DNA from: Kitasatospora sp. NA04385
GTDB taxonomy: Bacteria > Actinomycetota > Actinomycetes > Streptomycetales > Streptomycetaceae
Assembly: GCF_013364235.1 (NCBI RefSeq)
Contig: NZ_CP054919.1
Span: 62,001-126,000 of the forward strand
Reading direction: 5' to 3'
Length of the DNA stretch: 64,000 nucleotides
The notes below the pieces were generated by a model that did no database searches, was not told where the DNA came from, and saw nothing but the letters and a program-made list of their open reading frames with translations. Below are positions 8,073 to 16,338 of this stretch, piece after piece. A program made the position numbers and the translations under genes. Numbering within the stretch: position 1 is the stretch's first letter; every line of letters begins with the position of its first letter.

Positions 8073-8950
8073 GCGCGGAGCGGGGCGTGCAGACGGAGCG
8101 GGGCGTGCGGGCGGCCGAGGGCTGCGAGCGGCTGTCGCTGAACCAGATCACCACCAAGGGGTGGACGCTGGAGGAGGCGGTGCGCGGCTGTGCGGCGGCC
8201 GGGATACCGGCGATCGGCCTGTGGCGGGACAAGGTCGCCGAGACCGGCCCGGCGCGGGCGGCGAAGCTGTGCCGGGACGCGGGTCTGGCGGTGAGCAGCC
8301 TGTGCCGGGGCGGGTTCCTGACGGCCGGGGACGAGGCGGCGCGGCGCTCGGCATTCGCGGACAACCTGGCGGCGATCGAGGAGGCGGCCGAGCTCGGCAC
8401 CGACACCCTGGTGCTGGTGGTCGGCGGTCTGCCGCCCGGCAGTCGGGACTTGGTCGGCGCGCGCCGCCAGGTCGCCGACATGATCGGCGAACTGACGCCG
8501 CACGCGGGCGACTTCGGCGTCCGGTTGGCGATCGAGCCGCTGCACCCGATGTTCTGCGCGGACCGCGCCGTGGTCTCCACCCTCGGTCAGGCCCTCGACC
8601 TGGCCGAGCCGCACCCGGCCGAGCAGGTCGGCGTGGTGGTGGACAGCTACCACGTGTGGTGGGACCCGGAGTTGGAGCGCCAGCTGGCACGGGCCGGGGC
8701 GGGCGGCCGGATCGCCGCCTACCAGGTGTGCGACTGGACGCTGCCGCTCCCGGCGGACGCGCTGCTGGGCCGCGGGCACGTCGGCGACGGCCACATCGAC
8801 TTCGGGTGGCTGACCGACCGGGTGGCCGGGGCCGGTTACACCGGCTGGATCGAGGTCGAGCTGTTCAACGAGCCGGTGTGGAACACCCCCGGCGCACAGA
8901 CCCTGGAGACGGTGAAGCAGCGCCACCGGGCGCACGTCGCCGGAGTCTGA
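8069..8950 (+). CDS. Sugar phosphate isomerase/epimerase, xylose-isomerase-like TIM barrel
   Basis: A 293-residue AP-endonuclease-2/IolE-type TIM barrel (PF01261). Putative metal ligands are the Glu of AIEPLHP, the Asp and His of VVDSYHVWW, the Asp of QVCDW and the Glu of WIEVELFNEP, the usual four-carboxylate/His set of this superfamily. The GTG start at 8069 gives a 4-nt overlap with the preceding gene. The first 25 or so residues contain a short repeat (ERGVQTERGV) and are probably disordered; a later start is possible. Probably isomerises or epimerises the keto-sugar made by the oxidoreductase. Confidence 0.85.
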   Translation: MSAERGVQTERGVRAAEGCERLSLNQITTKGWTLEEAVRGCAAAGIPAIGLWRDKVAETGPARAAKLCRDAGLAVSSLCRGGFLTAGDEAARRSAFADNLAAIEEAAELGTDTLVLVVGGLPPGSRDLVGARRQVADMIGELTPHAGDFGVRLAIEPLHPMFCADRAVVSTLGQALDLAEPHPAEQVGVVVDSYHVWWDPELERQLARAGAGGRIAAYQVCDWTLPLPADALLGRGHVGDGHIDFGWLTDRVAGAGYTGWIEVELFNEPVWNTPGAQTLETVKQRHRAHVAGV

Positions 8951-9036
8951 CCGGGCGGCCGCGGCGGACCGGCGCGGCCGGTGGCCTGCGGCGGGCGTGG
9001 CCGCCTCAGGCCGCCCCGCGTTCCTTCCCCGCCCCG

Positions 9037-9094
9037 GACGGGGCGGGGCATCGGGCAGGACGGGGCATCGGACGGGGCGGGGCATCGGACGGGC
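9037..9094. repeat. GC-rich tandem repeat in intergenic gap
   Basis: Imperfect tandem copies built on GGACGGGGCGGGGCATCGG lie between the isomerase stop and the glycerate kinase start. They have no coding bias. They may form secondary structure between the coupled three-gene block and the kinase gene. Confidence 0.6.
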
Positions 9095-9136
9095 GGACGC
9101 TGGAACCGTGGGAGCGAGCAGGATGGAGACAGGCTG

Positions 9137-10240
9137 ATGCGGGTAGTGGTGGCACCGGACTCGTTCAAGGGCACGATCGACGCCGCGGAGGCGGCCGACG
9201 CGCTGGCCGCCGGCTGGCGTTCGGTGCGCGCGGCGGACGAGGTGCGGTGCCTGCCGATGGCGGACGGCGGCGAGGGCACGCTCGCCGCCGTCGTCTCGGC
9301 GAGCGAGGGCGCCCGGCTGTTCGACGTGCCGGGCGTGAGCGGGCCGGACGGGCGGCCGGTGCCGGGGCGGTTCGCCCTGCTGCCGGACGGAACCGCGGTG
9401 GTGGAGCTCGCGGTCGCGAGCGGACTTCCCCTGTTGGGCGAGGAGTTGTGCCCGCTGACCGCCACCACCCGGGGCACCGGCGAGAGCATCGCGGCGGCCC
9501 TGGACGCCGGGGCCCGGCGACTGCTGGTGGGCCTCGGCGGCTCCGCGTCGACCGACGGCGGCTACGGCCTGCTGGCCGCGCTCGGCGCGCGCCTGCGCGA
9601 CGGTGCGGGCCGGGCGCTCGACGACGGTCCGGCCGGTCTCGACCGGGCGTTGGCCGAGGCGCGGGTGCTCGACCGCTCGGCCCTGCGGGCAGCGCCGCCC
9701 GGCGGGGTGGTGCTGCTGACCGATGTGGCCGATCCGCTGCTCGGCGAGCACGGCGCCGCGGCCGCGTACGGCCCGCAGAAGGGCGCCGACGCGTACGAAG
9801 TCACCCTGCTGGAACGGCGGTTGGCTCGACTGGCCGAGTTGCTGGGCGGCGAGCCGTCCGCACCGGGCGCGGGCGCGGCCGGCGGCACCGGATACGGCCT
9901 GGCGGCCGGCTGGGGGGCGGTGGTCGAGCCCGGGGCCGCGGCGGTGGCGCGGCTGCTGAGCCTGCCGGAGGCGGTGGGGGCGGCCGATCTGGTGATCACC
10001 GGGGAAGGGCGGTTCGACGCGACCAGCCTGCGGGGGAAGGCGGTCGGCGAGGTGGTGCGGCTGGCGTCGGCGGCCGATGTCCCGTCGACGGTGGTGGCGG
10101 GTACGGCGGACGCCCCGGGGGTGCTGACGCTCTCCGCCCTGGCCGGCTCGTCAGCCGCCGCCCGCCGTGACCCGGCGCGCTGGCTGCACCGGGCCGGGGC
10201 CGCCCTGGCCGCGCGCCACGGCGCCTCGGGGCGTTCCTGA
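9137..10240 (+). CDS. Glycerate kinase
   Basis: A 367-residue glycerate kinase of the GarK/GlxK family (PF02595), which phosphorylates D-glycerate to 2-phosphoglycerate with ATP. Typical motifs are APDSFKGT (residues 6-13), MADGGEGT (about 46-53), GLGGSASTDGG (about 134-144), GPQKGA and TGEGRFD. Length is normal. The ATG at 9137 has GGAG upstream. It lies 186 bases after the isomerase gene in the same direction, so it is likely part of the LacI-controlled unit. That would fit a pathway whose aldolase step yields a tartronate- or glycerate-level C3 product. Confidence 0.92.
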   Translation: MRVVVAPDSFKGTIDAAEAADALAAGWRSVRAADEVRCLPMADGGEGTLAAVVSASEGARLFDVPGVSGPDGRPVPGRFALLPDGTAVVELAVASGLPLLGEELCPLTATTRGTGESIAAALDAGARRLLVGLGGSASTDGGYGLLAALGARLRDGAGRALDDGPAGLDRALAEARVLDRSALRAAPPGGVVLLTDVADPLLGEHGAAAAYGPQKGADAYEVTLLERRLARLAELLGGEPSAPGAGAAGGTGYGLAAGWGAVVEPGAAAVARLLSLPEAVGAADLVITGEGRFDATSLRGKAVGEVVRLASAADVPSTVVAGTADAPGVLTLSALAGSSAAARRDPARWLHRAGAALAARHGASGRS

Positions 10241-10558
10241 CCTCCCGCCCGCGCCCGCACCGGTCCGGCCCTCCCACTGCGGAGCGTCGGACCGTCGGCG
10301 TTTCCGGACCCGGCAGCGGCCCGGCAGCGGTGCGGCAGCGGCCCGACAACGGCCCCGGCAGCGGCCCGGCAGCGCTGCGTGGACGACTCGGCAGGCCGTC
10401 GGGAGAGGGGAGGCCGGGGGCACCAACCCCACGGTTCGGCAAACTTCCGCCAACAGCCTTTCGATATCACATGAAACATGTCAGCATACTCGACATCAAA
10501 AGTCGCCAAACACGGCTCAAGTGATGTCGTTTGGTTCCACAGGCTCCGAAGGAGCGAC
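10241..10558. other. Intergenic: CGGCAGCGGCC repeats and leader with inverted repeats
   Basis: No gene. From about 10310 to 10375 it holds repeated CGGCAGCGGCC/CCGGCAGCGG units. From about 10455 the composition turns AT-richer, with small inverted repeats (CATG-AAA-CATG; ATGTC-N9-GACAT) at about 10469-10496. This suggests the promoter and operator of the lyase gene at 10559. Confidence 0.45.
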
Positions 10559-11437
10559 ATGGTCGGACTTCGCAAGGCATCGATCCCCCTGCTCGTGGCC
10601 ACGCTGCTGGTACCCGCCCTGGCCGCCCGGGCCCAGGCCCAGGCCCGGGCCCAGCTCCCGGCCGGTTCCGCCCCGGCGTCCGGCTGCGCGGGGCTCGGGA
10701 CCCGTCCGGGCCCGGCGCTGCTGGACGTGGACTACGAGAGCGGGACGCTCGACTCGGGCGTCCCTGGCCTGACCACCACCCACGCGAGCGCGCCGGACGC
10801 CTCCGCCGTCGTACGCCCGGGCCGCCGGAGCTCGTACGCGGTGGAGCACCGGGTGACCCTCGACGACCCGGGCTACGTCTCCGACGGCGCCCCCCGCAGC
10901 GAGAGCGCCACGGACCTGCTGCCGAACGGGACGTTCCGCCCGGGCGACAGCGAGCGCTACGAGTTCAGCGCGCAGCTGCGGGACTGGCAGCCGTACCGGC
11001 CGGGCGACAGCACGACCGGCGACATCTTCTTCCAGGGCAAGTACGGCGGCGGCCAGCCGCCGGCCTTCTACCTGATGGCCAAGCGCAACGCGGTGGCGTT
11101 CCGCTCGCCGCAGCTGGACTTCCAGGAGACGGTCGTGGCCGACTTCCAGCCCTACGTCGACCGGTGGATGGACTTCCGGGTGGACGTGCGCTGGGCCGCG
11201 GACGACACCGGCTGCTTCCGGGTCTCGGTGCGGCTCCCCGGGCAGTGCGACTACCGGCAGGTCGTCGCACTGGACGGGGTCGCCACCTGGAAGCCGAGCG
11301 CCCCGGCCGACCACGGTTACCTCAAGTGGGGCCTGTACCGGCCCTCGGAGTCGTTGGCGGCCGGTGACGTCCCCACCCGCACCGTCCGGCACGACGACAT
11401 CCGCATCCTTCCGCTTCCCGACACCGACCCCAAGTAG
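10559..11437 (+). CDS. Secreted heparin-lyase-I-like polysaccharide lyase
   Basis: A 292-residue exported protein. The signal peptide (KASIPLLVATLLVPALAARAQAQA) ends near residue 28. The mature part has the jelly-roll pattern of PF14099 (heparin lyase I family): an Arg-Ser-Glu near residue 121, GDSERYEFSAQLRDW, GDIFFQGKYGGGQPPAFYL, a WMDFRVDVRW strand and the ending HGYLKWGLYRPSES. Family members cleave uronate-containing polysaccharides by beta-elimination; the substrate here is unknown. The start is fixed by GAAGGAG 5 bases before the ATG. The next gene, also exported, follows after 26 bases and probably shares the transcript. Confidence 0.72.
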   Translation: MVGLRKASIPLLVATLLVPALAARAQAQARAQLPAGSAPASGCAGLGTRPGPALLDVDYESGTLDSGVPGLTTTHASAPDASAVVRPGRRSSYAVEHRVTLDDPGYVSDGAPRSESATDLLPNGTFRPGDSERYEFSAQLRDWQPYRPGDSTTGDIFFQGKYGGGQPPAFYLMAKRNAVAFRSPQLDFQETVVADFQPYVDRWMDFRVDVRWAADDTGCFRVSVRLPGQCDYRQVVALDGVATWKPSAPADHGYLKWGLYRPSESLAAGDVPTRTVRHDDIRILPLPDTDPK

Positions 11438-11463
11438 CAGCACCACCCCCACGAGGAGCACCA

Positions 11464-13515
11464 GTGACCGACAGCCTCTTCCTGAGCAGACGCCGCCTCC
11501 TGCAGGCCGGCGGAGCGTTCGGCGCGGCACTCGCCGCCGGATCGCTGCCCGCCGCCCGGGCCGCCGCCGCGACCCCGGCGGCGGGCACCCCGGCGGGCAC
11601 CCCGGCGCCGGGCGCCCCGACGGTGACCGACCTGGGGCCGGGCCTCGTCCAGTTCTCGCTGATGAGCGGGGTCCTGGTGGGCGACACCGTCTACATCGGC
11701 TCGCGCAACCTGAACCCCTCCCGGGTGATCGGCTTCCACCTGCCGACCCGGAAGGTGGTCTCCCGCACCGACCTCGACGCCGGGCCCGAGCCGTCCATCC
11801 AGGCACTCGCCGCCGACCCCACCGGCCGGTACCTGTACATCGGCGTCATCCTCAAGGCCGACCAGGGCAAGCCCAACCTGTTCCGCTGGGACCTGACCAC
11901 CCCCGACCGGCCCGCCGTCCCGATCGGCCGGACCGAGGACCGCGACATCCGCGACCTGGCGGTCGCCCCCGACGGCACGGTCTACGCGGTCGGCGGCATG
12001 CCGAACGCCGCGCCGGTGCTGTGGGAGTACGACCCGGCCACCGGCAAGGTGACCAACCTGGGCGCGCCCGACCCGAACGCGACGCTGGCCCGGGCGGTGG
12101 CCGCCACCGACACCACCGTCTTCTTCGGGGCCGGCAGCATCCTGGCCGGCGGGGGCGGCGCGAGCAAGGCCTCGCTGTACGCCTACGACCGGGCCGCGCG
12201 CACCTTCTCCTCGGTGGTGCCCAAGGAGATGGAGCAGGACCCGAGCCTGCGCGAACTCGCCGTCTTCGGCGACCGCCTGCTGGTCGGCACCTCGGGCGGG
12301 ACGGACCCGGCGAAGTTCGCCGTGATGAACCTGGCGGACCTGTCCGACTACACGCTGGTGCCCACCCGGGGCAAGACCGTCAAGACCTTCGCGGCCGACG
12401 CGGAGCGGTTCTACTTCGCCTCCGAGACGGGCGTGCAGGTCTACTCGAAGGCCGACCGGACGATCACCCCGCTGGCCTTCGACGGGCCGGACCTCGGCGA
12501 GATCTGGGGCCTGGACCAGACCGGCGGGAAGCTGGCGGTGGTCTCCGGCTACGGCCTCCTGGTCGAGATCGACCCGGCCGCCGGCACATCGGTGACCACC
12601 GACCTCGGCGAGGCGGGCGCGCCCGCCGACGCCCAGGCGGCCATGGGCGTGGCGGCCGGCGGCGGCTACCTCTACCTGGGCGGCAACGGCACCATCGCCC
12701 GGCACGGCCTGCGCAACGGCAAGGTGCTCAACCTGCGGGCGCCCGGCGAGGCCAAGGACGCCGAGGTGATCGACGGCGTGCTCTACACCGGCCAGTACGA
12801 CGCGCAGGGCATCTGGTCCTACGACCCGCGCGGCGACGGGCAGCCGCACCAGGTCGCGGCGTTCGCCTCCGAGCTGAACCGGCCGCTGGACACCTGCTGG
12901 GACCGGGACCACCGGCTGCTGCTGGTCGCCGTGCAGAACGACACCGCGGGCGGCGGCGCCCTGTGGACGTACGACCCGCGGACCGGGAAGTCGGCCTGCT
13001 TCGTCAACCCGATCGACGGCGTCCAGCACGTCCGGGCGGTGGCCGTCCACCAGGGCGTCGCCTACCTGGGCGGTGACAACGCCGCCAAGACCGGGCCGCG
13101 CGGCACCGTGGTCGCCGTCGACCCGCGCACCGGCAAGGAGCAGTGGCGGATCGAGACGCAGCAGACCGGCTCGTCCGGCGGCGTGGCGGCGATGGCGGCG
13201 CAGGGCCGCCACCTGTACGTGCTGACCCGGAACGGCAGGTCGTTCGTCATCGACCTGCGCACCCGCAAGCAGCTGTTCACCGCCGACGTGAGCGCGGTCT
13301 GCCAGGGCTTCGCCGCCCTGGTGGTGAACCGGGGCGCGGTCTACGGCGTCTCGACCACCACGCTGTTCCGCTTCGACCCGAAGACGTTCGCGGTGAGCAC
13401 GGTGGTCGCCGGGGTCAACGGCGCCTGGTACAGCGGACCGCACCTGAACGCCCACGGCGGCAAGCTGTACACGCTGCGCGACCACAACCTGATCGAGGTG
13501 GACGACCACCGGTAG
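11464..13515 (+). CDS. Tat-exported PQQ-like beta-propeller protein
   Basis: A 683-residue protein with a twin-arginine signal (SRRRLLQAGGAFG, residues 8-20) followed by an Ala/Pro/Thr-rich linker to about residue 55. The rest is repeated beta-propeller blades (PSIQALAADPTGRYLYIG, DIRDLAVAPDGTVYAVGG, VHQGVAYLGGDNAAK, and KEQWRI of the PQQ-quinoprotein type). No catalytic motif is recognised with confidence. It may bind or cleave the same polysaccharide as the lyase encoded just upstream. GTG start at 11464 with GAGGAG before it. Confidence 0.75.
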   Translation: MTDSLFLSRRRLLQAGGAFGAALAAGSLPAARAAAATPAAGTPAGTPAPGAPTVTDLGPGLVQFSLMSGVLVGDTVYIGSRNLNPSRVIGFHLPTRKVVSRTDLDAGPEPSIQALAADPTGRYLYIGVILKADQGKPNLFRWDLTTPDRPAVPIGRTEDRDIRDLAVAPDGTVYAVGGMPNAAPVLWEYDPATGKVTNLGAPDPNATLARAVAATDTTVFFGAGSILAGGGGASKASLYAYDRAARTFSSVVPKEMEQDPSLRELAVFGDRLLVGTSGGTDPAKFAVMNLADLSDYTLVPTRGKTVKTFAADAERFYFASETGVQVYSKADRTITPLAFDGPDLGEIWGLDQTGGKLAVVSGYGLLVEIDPAAGTSVTTDLGEAGAPADAQAAMGVAAGGGYLYLGGNGTIARHGLRNGKVLNLRAPGEAKDAEVIDGVLYTGQYDAQGIWSYDPRGDGQPHQVAAFASELNRPLDTCWDRDHRLLLVAVQNDTAGGGALWTYDPRTGKSACFVNPIDGVQHVRAVAVHQGVAYLGGDNAAKTGPRGTVVAVDPRTGKEQWRIETQQTGSSGGVAAMAAQGRHLYVLTRNGRSFVIDLRTRKQLFTADVSAVCQGFAALVVNRGAVYGVSTTTLFRFDPKTFAVSTVVAGVNGAWYSGPHLNAHGGKLYTLRDHNLIEVDDHR

Positions 13516-13620
13516 CCGCAACGGCCCCTCCGGCCTCCATCGGCCCCCGCCCGGTTCCGGCGGGGGCCGATTCCGCTGTCCGCCCCAGGTGTAGACCTTT
13601 GATTGATATCTTTTGCTTGT

Positions 13621-13646
13621 CGAGTGAAGGGGGAGCCATTCACTCG
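13621..13646. promoter_or_regulatory. Inverted repeat before regulator gene
   Basis: Perfect 8-bp inverted repeat CGAGTGAA / TTCACTCG with a 10-base spacer, 20 bases before the GTG of the DeoR/LacI-hybrid gene. This is the place expected for an autoregulatory operator. An AT-richer stretch with GATATC precedes it. Confidence 0.5.
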
Positions 13647-13666
13647 CTACTGAGGGAGGACCAGAG

Positions 13667-14800
13667 GTGTTGGCTGACGAACGGCGGCAGGCGATCCTGC
13701 GCGCGGTGGAGCACCGGGGCGCGATCACCGTGAAGGAACTGGCCACGGAGATGGGGGTCTCCGCCGTCACCCTGCGCCAAGACGTGCGGGAGCTGGCCGA
13801 CCGGGGGCTGCTGACCCGGGTGCACGGCGGCGCGCGGGCCCTGGCCGGGTCCGAACCGGCCCCCGTCCCGAGCCAGGCCCAAGTCCAGGGCCAGGCCCAG
13901 ACCCAGACCCAGGGCCAGGTCGCCGCCGCGCCGGGCGGGGCGGAGCACCGCACGCTCGGGCTGGTGGTGCCGCCGGGCGGCTACTACTACGCGGAGGTGA
14001 TCCGGGGCGTCCAGGACGCGGCCCGGGCCCGCGGCGTGCGGGTGGTGCTGGCCGTCTCCGGGGAGTCGCTGGCCGACCACCGGGAGCAGGTGCGCCGGCT
14101 GCTGGCCGGCGGCGTCGACGGCCTGCTGCTGATGCTGCACCCGGGCCTGCGCCCGACGGAGGAGACCGAGCGGTGGCTGGGCGGCATCGAGGTGCCGGCC
14201 GTCCTGGTGGAGCGCCGGGCGGGGCCGGGGGCGGGCCGGCTGGAGCAGGTGGCCTCCGACCACGCCTACGGCGCGGCGCTGGCGGTACGCCACCTGGCCG
14301 GTCTCGGGCACGACCGGGTGGCCCTGGTCGCCCGGGCCGAGAGCCCCAACACCGCCCTGCTGAGCGCCGGTTGCGCCGAGGCCGTGAAGTCCATGGGGCT
14401 GGTTCCGGGGCCGGAGTACCGGATCCCGACCACCGGCGACGCGGCGGCGACCGACGCGCGCTTCGAGGAGGTGGTCGGGGCCGTGGCGGCGGGCGAGTTC
14501 CGGGCCGCGCTGGTGCACAACGACATCGACGCGATCACCCTGCTCGGCCTGCTGCGCGCCCGGAACCTGCGCGTGCCCGAGGATCTGGCCATGATCACCT
14601 ACGACGACGAGGTGGCCGAGCTGAGCGAGATCCCGCTCACCGCGGTGGCTCCCCCCAAGCAGGCGGTGGGCTCGTGGGCCCTGGAACTGGTGCTGCGCCG
14701 GCTGGCCGACCCGGCCGCGCCGCTGGCCGAGGTGCTGCTCCGCCCGGAGCTGCGGGTACGGGCCTCCTGCGGGGCCGGCGGGGCCGCCCGGCCGTCCTGA
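13667..14800 (+). CDS. DeoR-type HTH fused to LacI-type sugar-binding domain, regulator
   Basis: A 377-residue regulator. The N-terminal DeoR winged helix (ADERRQAILRAVEHRGAITV, then VSAVTLRQDVRELADRGLL and RVHGGA, residues 3-62) joins a LacI-type periplasmic-binding domain (from about residue 90, HRTLGLVVPPGG to the end). The two are linked by a Gln-rich stretch with QAQ/QGQ/QTQ repeats at about 69-83. This domain swap is a known actinobacterial type. The GTG at 13667 follows GGGAGGA. It sits directly upstream of, and on the same strand as, a sugar ABC importer and most likely controls it in response to the imported sugar. It probably acts at the inverted repeat at 14821-14851 and at its own promoter. 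Confidence 0.88.
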   Translation: MLADERRQAILRAVEHRGAITVKELATEMGVSAVTLRQDVRELADRGLLTRVHGGARALAGSEPAPVPSQAQVQGQAQTQTQGQVAAAPGGAEHRTLGLVVPPGGYYYAEVIRGVQDAARARGVRVVLAVSGESLADHREQVRRLLAGGVDGLLLMLHPGLRPTEETERWLGGIEVPAVLVERRAGPGAGRLEQVASDHAYGAALAVRHLAGLGHDRVALVARAESPNTALLSAGCAEAVKSMGLVPGPEYRIPTTGDAAATDARFEEVVGAVAAGEFRAALVHNDIDAITLLGLLRARNLRVPEDLAMITYDDEVAELSEIPLTAVAPPKQAVGSWALELVLRRLADPAAPLAEVLLRPELRVRASCGAGGAARPS

Positions 14801-14820
14801 GCCCGGCAGCTCGATGTCGT

Positions 14821-14851
14821 AATGCTTTCGTTTCTTACGAACGAAAGCATT
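14821..14851. promoter_or_regulatory. 12-bp inverted repeat: operator or terminator
   Basis: Perfect arms AATGCTTTCGTT / AACGAAAGCATT with a 7-base loop, between the regulator gene and the importer operon, overlapping the region just upstream of a -35-like TTGACG. Position and the TTTCGTT core favour an operator for the DeoR/LacI-type regulator. It could also work as a terminator for the regulator gene. Confidence 0.6.
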
Positions 14852-14855
14852 TGTA

Positions 14856-14884
14856 TTGACGTTCTGTCGTGCGTATCGAATGAT
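14856..14884 (+). promoter_or_regulatory. Predicted promoter of sugar importer operon
   Basis: TTGACG (14856-14861), 17 bases, AATGAT (14879-14884): close to the vegetative actinobacterial consensus. It lies 35 bases before the ATG of the solute-binding lipoprotein gene and directly after the inverted repeat. Confidence 0.55.
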
Positions 14885-14919
14885 GACGGTGACACCCCAG
14901 CAAACGATCGGTGGCACCC

Positions 14920-16230
14920 ATGTTTCGTAGACGCCTGACAGTGCTGTCCTGTTCCGTGGCCATCCTCGGCGCCCTCGTCACGGGCTGCGGAAGCGCGGAG
15001 AGCGGGAAGGGCGGGACGACCGCAGCCGGCCCGGCGACCGGCGCGGTCACCTTCTGGTCCTTCGTCAAGGGCTCCGACAAGGTCGCCGAGGCCTTCAACC
15101 AGACCCACCCGAACATCAAGGTGACCTTCGAGTCGGTGCCCTCCGGCCAGGAGTACTACTCCAAGCTCACCAACGCGGTGAAGGCCGGCACCGTCCCGGA
15201 CGCCGCAGTGGTCGAGTACCCGCAGCTGCCGGAGTTCGCCGCCCAGGGCGCCCTGGAGCCCCTGGACGGCTCCCTCACCGCCACGGTCAAGAGCGAGTTC
15301 CCGGAGCCGGTGCGGCAGTTGGTCGAACTGGGCGGCAAGACCTGGGGCGTCCCCCGGGACGCCGCCCCGCTGATGATGTACTACCGCAACGACTTCTTCA
15401 CCGCCCACCGGATCGCCGTCCCCAAGACCTGGGACGAGTACCGGACGATGGCCCAGCAGGTGAAGCAGGCCGACCCGAACGCCCGCGGCGGGGTCCTGTT
15501 CACCGACAACCCGGGCCTGCTGACCGCCCTCGCCTGGCAGGCCGGGGCGCACTGGTTCGGCATCCAGGGCGACTCCTGGAAGGTCTCGCTCACCGACCCG
15601 GCCTCCCGCAAGGTCGCCGACTACTGGGGCGACCTCGCCAAGCAGGACCTCGTCAGCTCGCTGAGCACGCTCGACCCGTTCTGGACCAGCGTCCAGCAGG
15701 GCAAGACCGTCGCCTACGTCTGCGCCAGCTGGTGCGCGGGCTCCCTCCAGGCGACCGTCGCCGACCAGGCCGGCAAGTGGTCGGTGGCCCCCGTCCCGAC
15801 CTGGGACGGCAAGCCGGCCTCCGCGATGTACGGCGGCTCGTCCTTCGTGATCCCCAAGGGCGCCAAGAACAGCGCGGCGGCCGCCGAGTTCATCAAGTGG
15901 ATCACCACCGACCCCGAGGGCATGAAGGCCTGGGTCTCCTCCGGCACCAGCAGCATGTTCCCCGCCGACCCGAAGCTGGTGCCGGTCGCCAAGGCCGCCT
16001 ACCCCACCACCTACTTCGGCGGCCAGGACGTGTACGCCGTCGGCGGCGCCTCCTACGACGCGGTCCTGCCCGGCTGGACCTGGGGCCCGGTCATGGGCAC
16101 CACGAACACCGCGATCGTCGACCAGCTGCCCAAGGTCGCCGGCGGCGCGAGCCTGGCCGACGTCCTGGACGGCGCGCAGCAGGCCACCGTCAAGGACGTC
16201 CAGCACCGGGGCATGCAGCTCGCTCCCTAG
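14920..16230 (+). CDS. Sugar ABC transporter solute-binding lipoprotein
   Basis: A 436-residue extracellular sugar-binding protein (SBP family 1). The lipoprotein signal has lipobox LVTGC near residue 24, followed by a Ser/Gly linker. The body shows the usual family pattern (FWSFVKGSDKVAEAFNQTHPNIKVTFESV; GVPRDAAPLMMYYRNDFF). It feeds the two permeases that follow. No ATPase gene lies nearby, as is common in Streptomyces, where one shared MsiK-type ATPase serves many importers. ATG at 14920 preferred; an in-frame GTG lies 9 bases upstream. The ligand is unknown. Confidence 0.9.
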   Translation: MFRRRLTVLSCSVAILGALVTGCGSAESGKGGTTAAGPATGAVTFWSFVKGSDKVAEAFNQTHPNIKVTFESVPSGQEYYSKLTNAVKAGTVPDAAVVEYPQLPEFAAQGALEPLDGSLTATVKSEFPEPVRQLVELGGKTWGVPRDAAPLMMYYRNDFFTAHRIAVPKTWDEYRTMAQQVKQADPNARGGVLFTDNPGLLTALAWQAGAHWFGIQGDSWKVSLTDPASRKVADYWGDLAKQDLVSSLSTLDPFWTSVQQGKTVAYVCASWCAGSLQATVADQAGKWSVAPVPTWDGKPASAMYGGSSFVIPKGAKNSAAAAEFIKWITTDPEGMKAWVSSGTSSMFPADPKLVPVAKAAYPTTYFGGQDVYAVGGASYDAVLPGWTWGPVMGTTNTAIVDQLPKVAGGASLADVLDGAQQATVKDVQHRGMQLAP

Positions 16231-16338
16231 GGCCCGTCCCCGAGCCCGCGCACCCCTTGGTGGGCCCGCACCCGCCCCGCCGCCACCCGGCGGGGCCACC
16301 CGGCGGGCCCTCCCCCGCACCCCCCGAGGAAGCCCGGT

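Noticed and set aside
9037..9094. CRISPR-like spacing of GC repeats
   Set aside because: Units are tandem without unique spacers, and no cas genes are present.
13855..13925. Short CAGGCCCAG-type repeat within the DeoR-LacI regulator as a mobile repeat
   Set aside because: It is in frame and encodes a Gln-rich linker between two domains.
11317..13953. 878-codon minus-strand open frame
   Set aside because: Antisense to the beta-propeller gene and typical low-complexity Gly/Val/Arg translation of high-GC DNA.
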